This document shows, in pieces, positions 37,225-37,460 of a stretch of DNA of 37,460 nt. The position numbers were made by a program, and so were the translations under genes. Under the pieces are notes generated by a model. The model saw only the letters and a list, made by a program, of their open reading frames with translations, was not told where the DNA came from and searched no databases. The DNA is from Pseudomonadota bacterium. GTDB lineage: Bacteria; Pseudomonadota; Gammaproteobacteria; Burkholderiales; Thiobacillaceae. How positions within the stretch are numbered: position 1 is the stretch's first letter; the number at the start of each line of letters is the position of its first letter. The stretch is taken from positions 1 to 37,460 of the forward strand of contig JAKBJA010000025.1 of the NCBI GenBank assembly GCA_021836225.1, given 5' to 3'.

Positions 37225-37460
37225 ATGTCTGCAAATCACCTGAGTGACGCGGAATTACTGGAAAAGCTGAACGCCAATCCCTTTCTAAGGGAACGCATCG
37301 GGTCTTACTCTTGGCGGTCGAAGACGAGTCGGGCAACTTGAGGGAAGCGGATGCCGCTGAAATGCGCATTATCGATGAGATGCGCCAAATGGGGCAGGAA
37401 TCCCTGGCGGCGTGGGCGCGCCACCAAGTGCACAAGACCGCCCAGGAAGTCAGCCAGGCG
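37225..37460 (+). pseudogene. Frameshifted transposase-like N-terminal region (ISKra4-like?)
   Basis: ATG 37225 opens MSANHLSDAELLEKLNANPF-LRERIG and runs to TGA 37339. In another frame, from about 37305 to the window edge, the protein continues as LLAVEDESGNLREADAAEMR then IIDEMRQMGQESLAAWARHQ. Together they read as one protein of the ISKra4-like transposase type (acidic A-E-x2-I-x-EMRxxGQ-x-L-x-AWA). A single indel near 37300 breaks it, unless it is a programmed shift or a sequencing error. Family is from recall. Confidence 0.5.

Noticed and set aside
1..37460. CRISPR array
   Set aside because: No series of short regularly spaced direct repeats was seen; the only large repeat is the tape measure duplication.

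Overview
The window holds an almost complete Mu-like (B3/FluMu type) transposable prophage of about 36.7 kb, with short pieces of host or accessory DNA on either side. The GC-rich coding sequence, betaproteobacterial-style REP palindromes and gene order point to a betaproteobacterial host; genus cannot be set from this window. Candidate phage ends with 5'-TG...CA-3' termini and a shared TGGCACT/AGTGCCA are at about 87 and 36783. Outside the left end is the start of an IS630-type transposase. Outside the right end are a methyltransferase fragment, a tRNA-Asn (minus strand) with its terminator, and a frameshifted transposase-like ORF.

Layout. 87-1471: operator region, ner, a conserved small gene, then a poorly explained 500-bp stretch with hairpins and a possible minus-strand gene. 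1472-4575: Mu A-type DDE transposase and B-type AAA ATPase; the transposase gene encloses a second, coding-like 96-codon frame. 4577-10682: early/middle accessory genes (HTH proteins, HNH protein, zinc-ribbon protein, PP-loop/PAPS-reductase-like protein, DUF3164, HU-like protein, GemA, Mor-type activator). 10719-12415: a membrane protein, a C4-antisense-like leader and a BRO-type antirepressor, closed by a strong terminator. 12545-14302: lysis module. 14306-24354: terminase, portal, MuF with a C-terminal toxin-like domain, protease/scaffold, decoration protein, capsid, head completion. 24361-34536: contractile tail and baseplate (sheath, tube, frameshifted chaperone, tape measure, gpN, gpP, gp45 spike, gp46, gp47, gp48). 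34553-36654: tail-fibre region ending in a diversity-generating retroelement (DGR) cassette: a C-type-lectin-like variable protein and avd.

Most notable: (1) the DGR cassette has target and avd but no reverse transcriptase, and only a 22-nt template-like remnant differing from the variable region by one A-to-G change; (2) the two late operon heads share an AAAACNTTTT dyad at the same distance (-43) from the start codon, with -10-like boxes that would give leaderless mRNAs, the spacing expected of Mor/C-activated promoters; (3) a gene-within-a-gene in the transposase linker; (4) a near-identical 485-bp in-frame duplication in the tape measure gene; (5) a minus-strand two-TM gene with an extended -10 promoter inside the tail operon; (6) a 450-nt structured gap between gpF and the protease that may be a HEARO/omega-type RNA. 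No phage repressor gene is visible inside the left end. All family names come from motif reading and recall; no database search was run.
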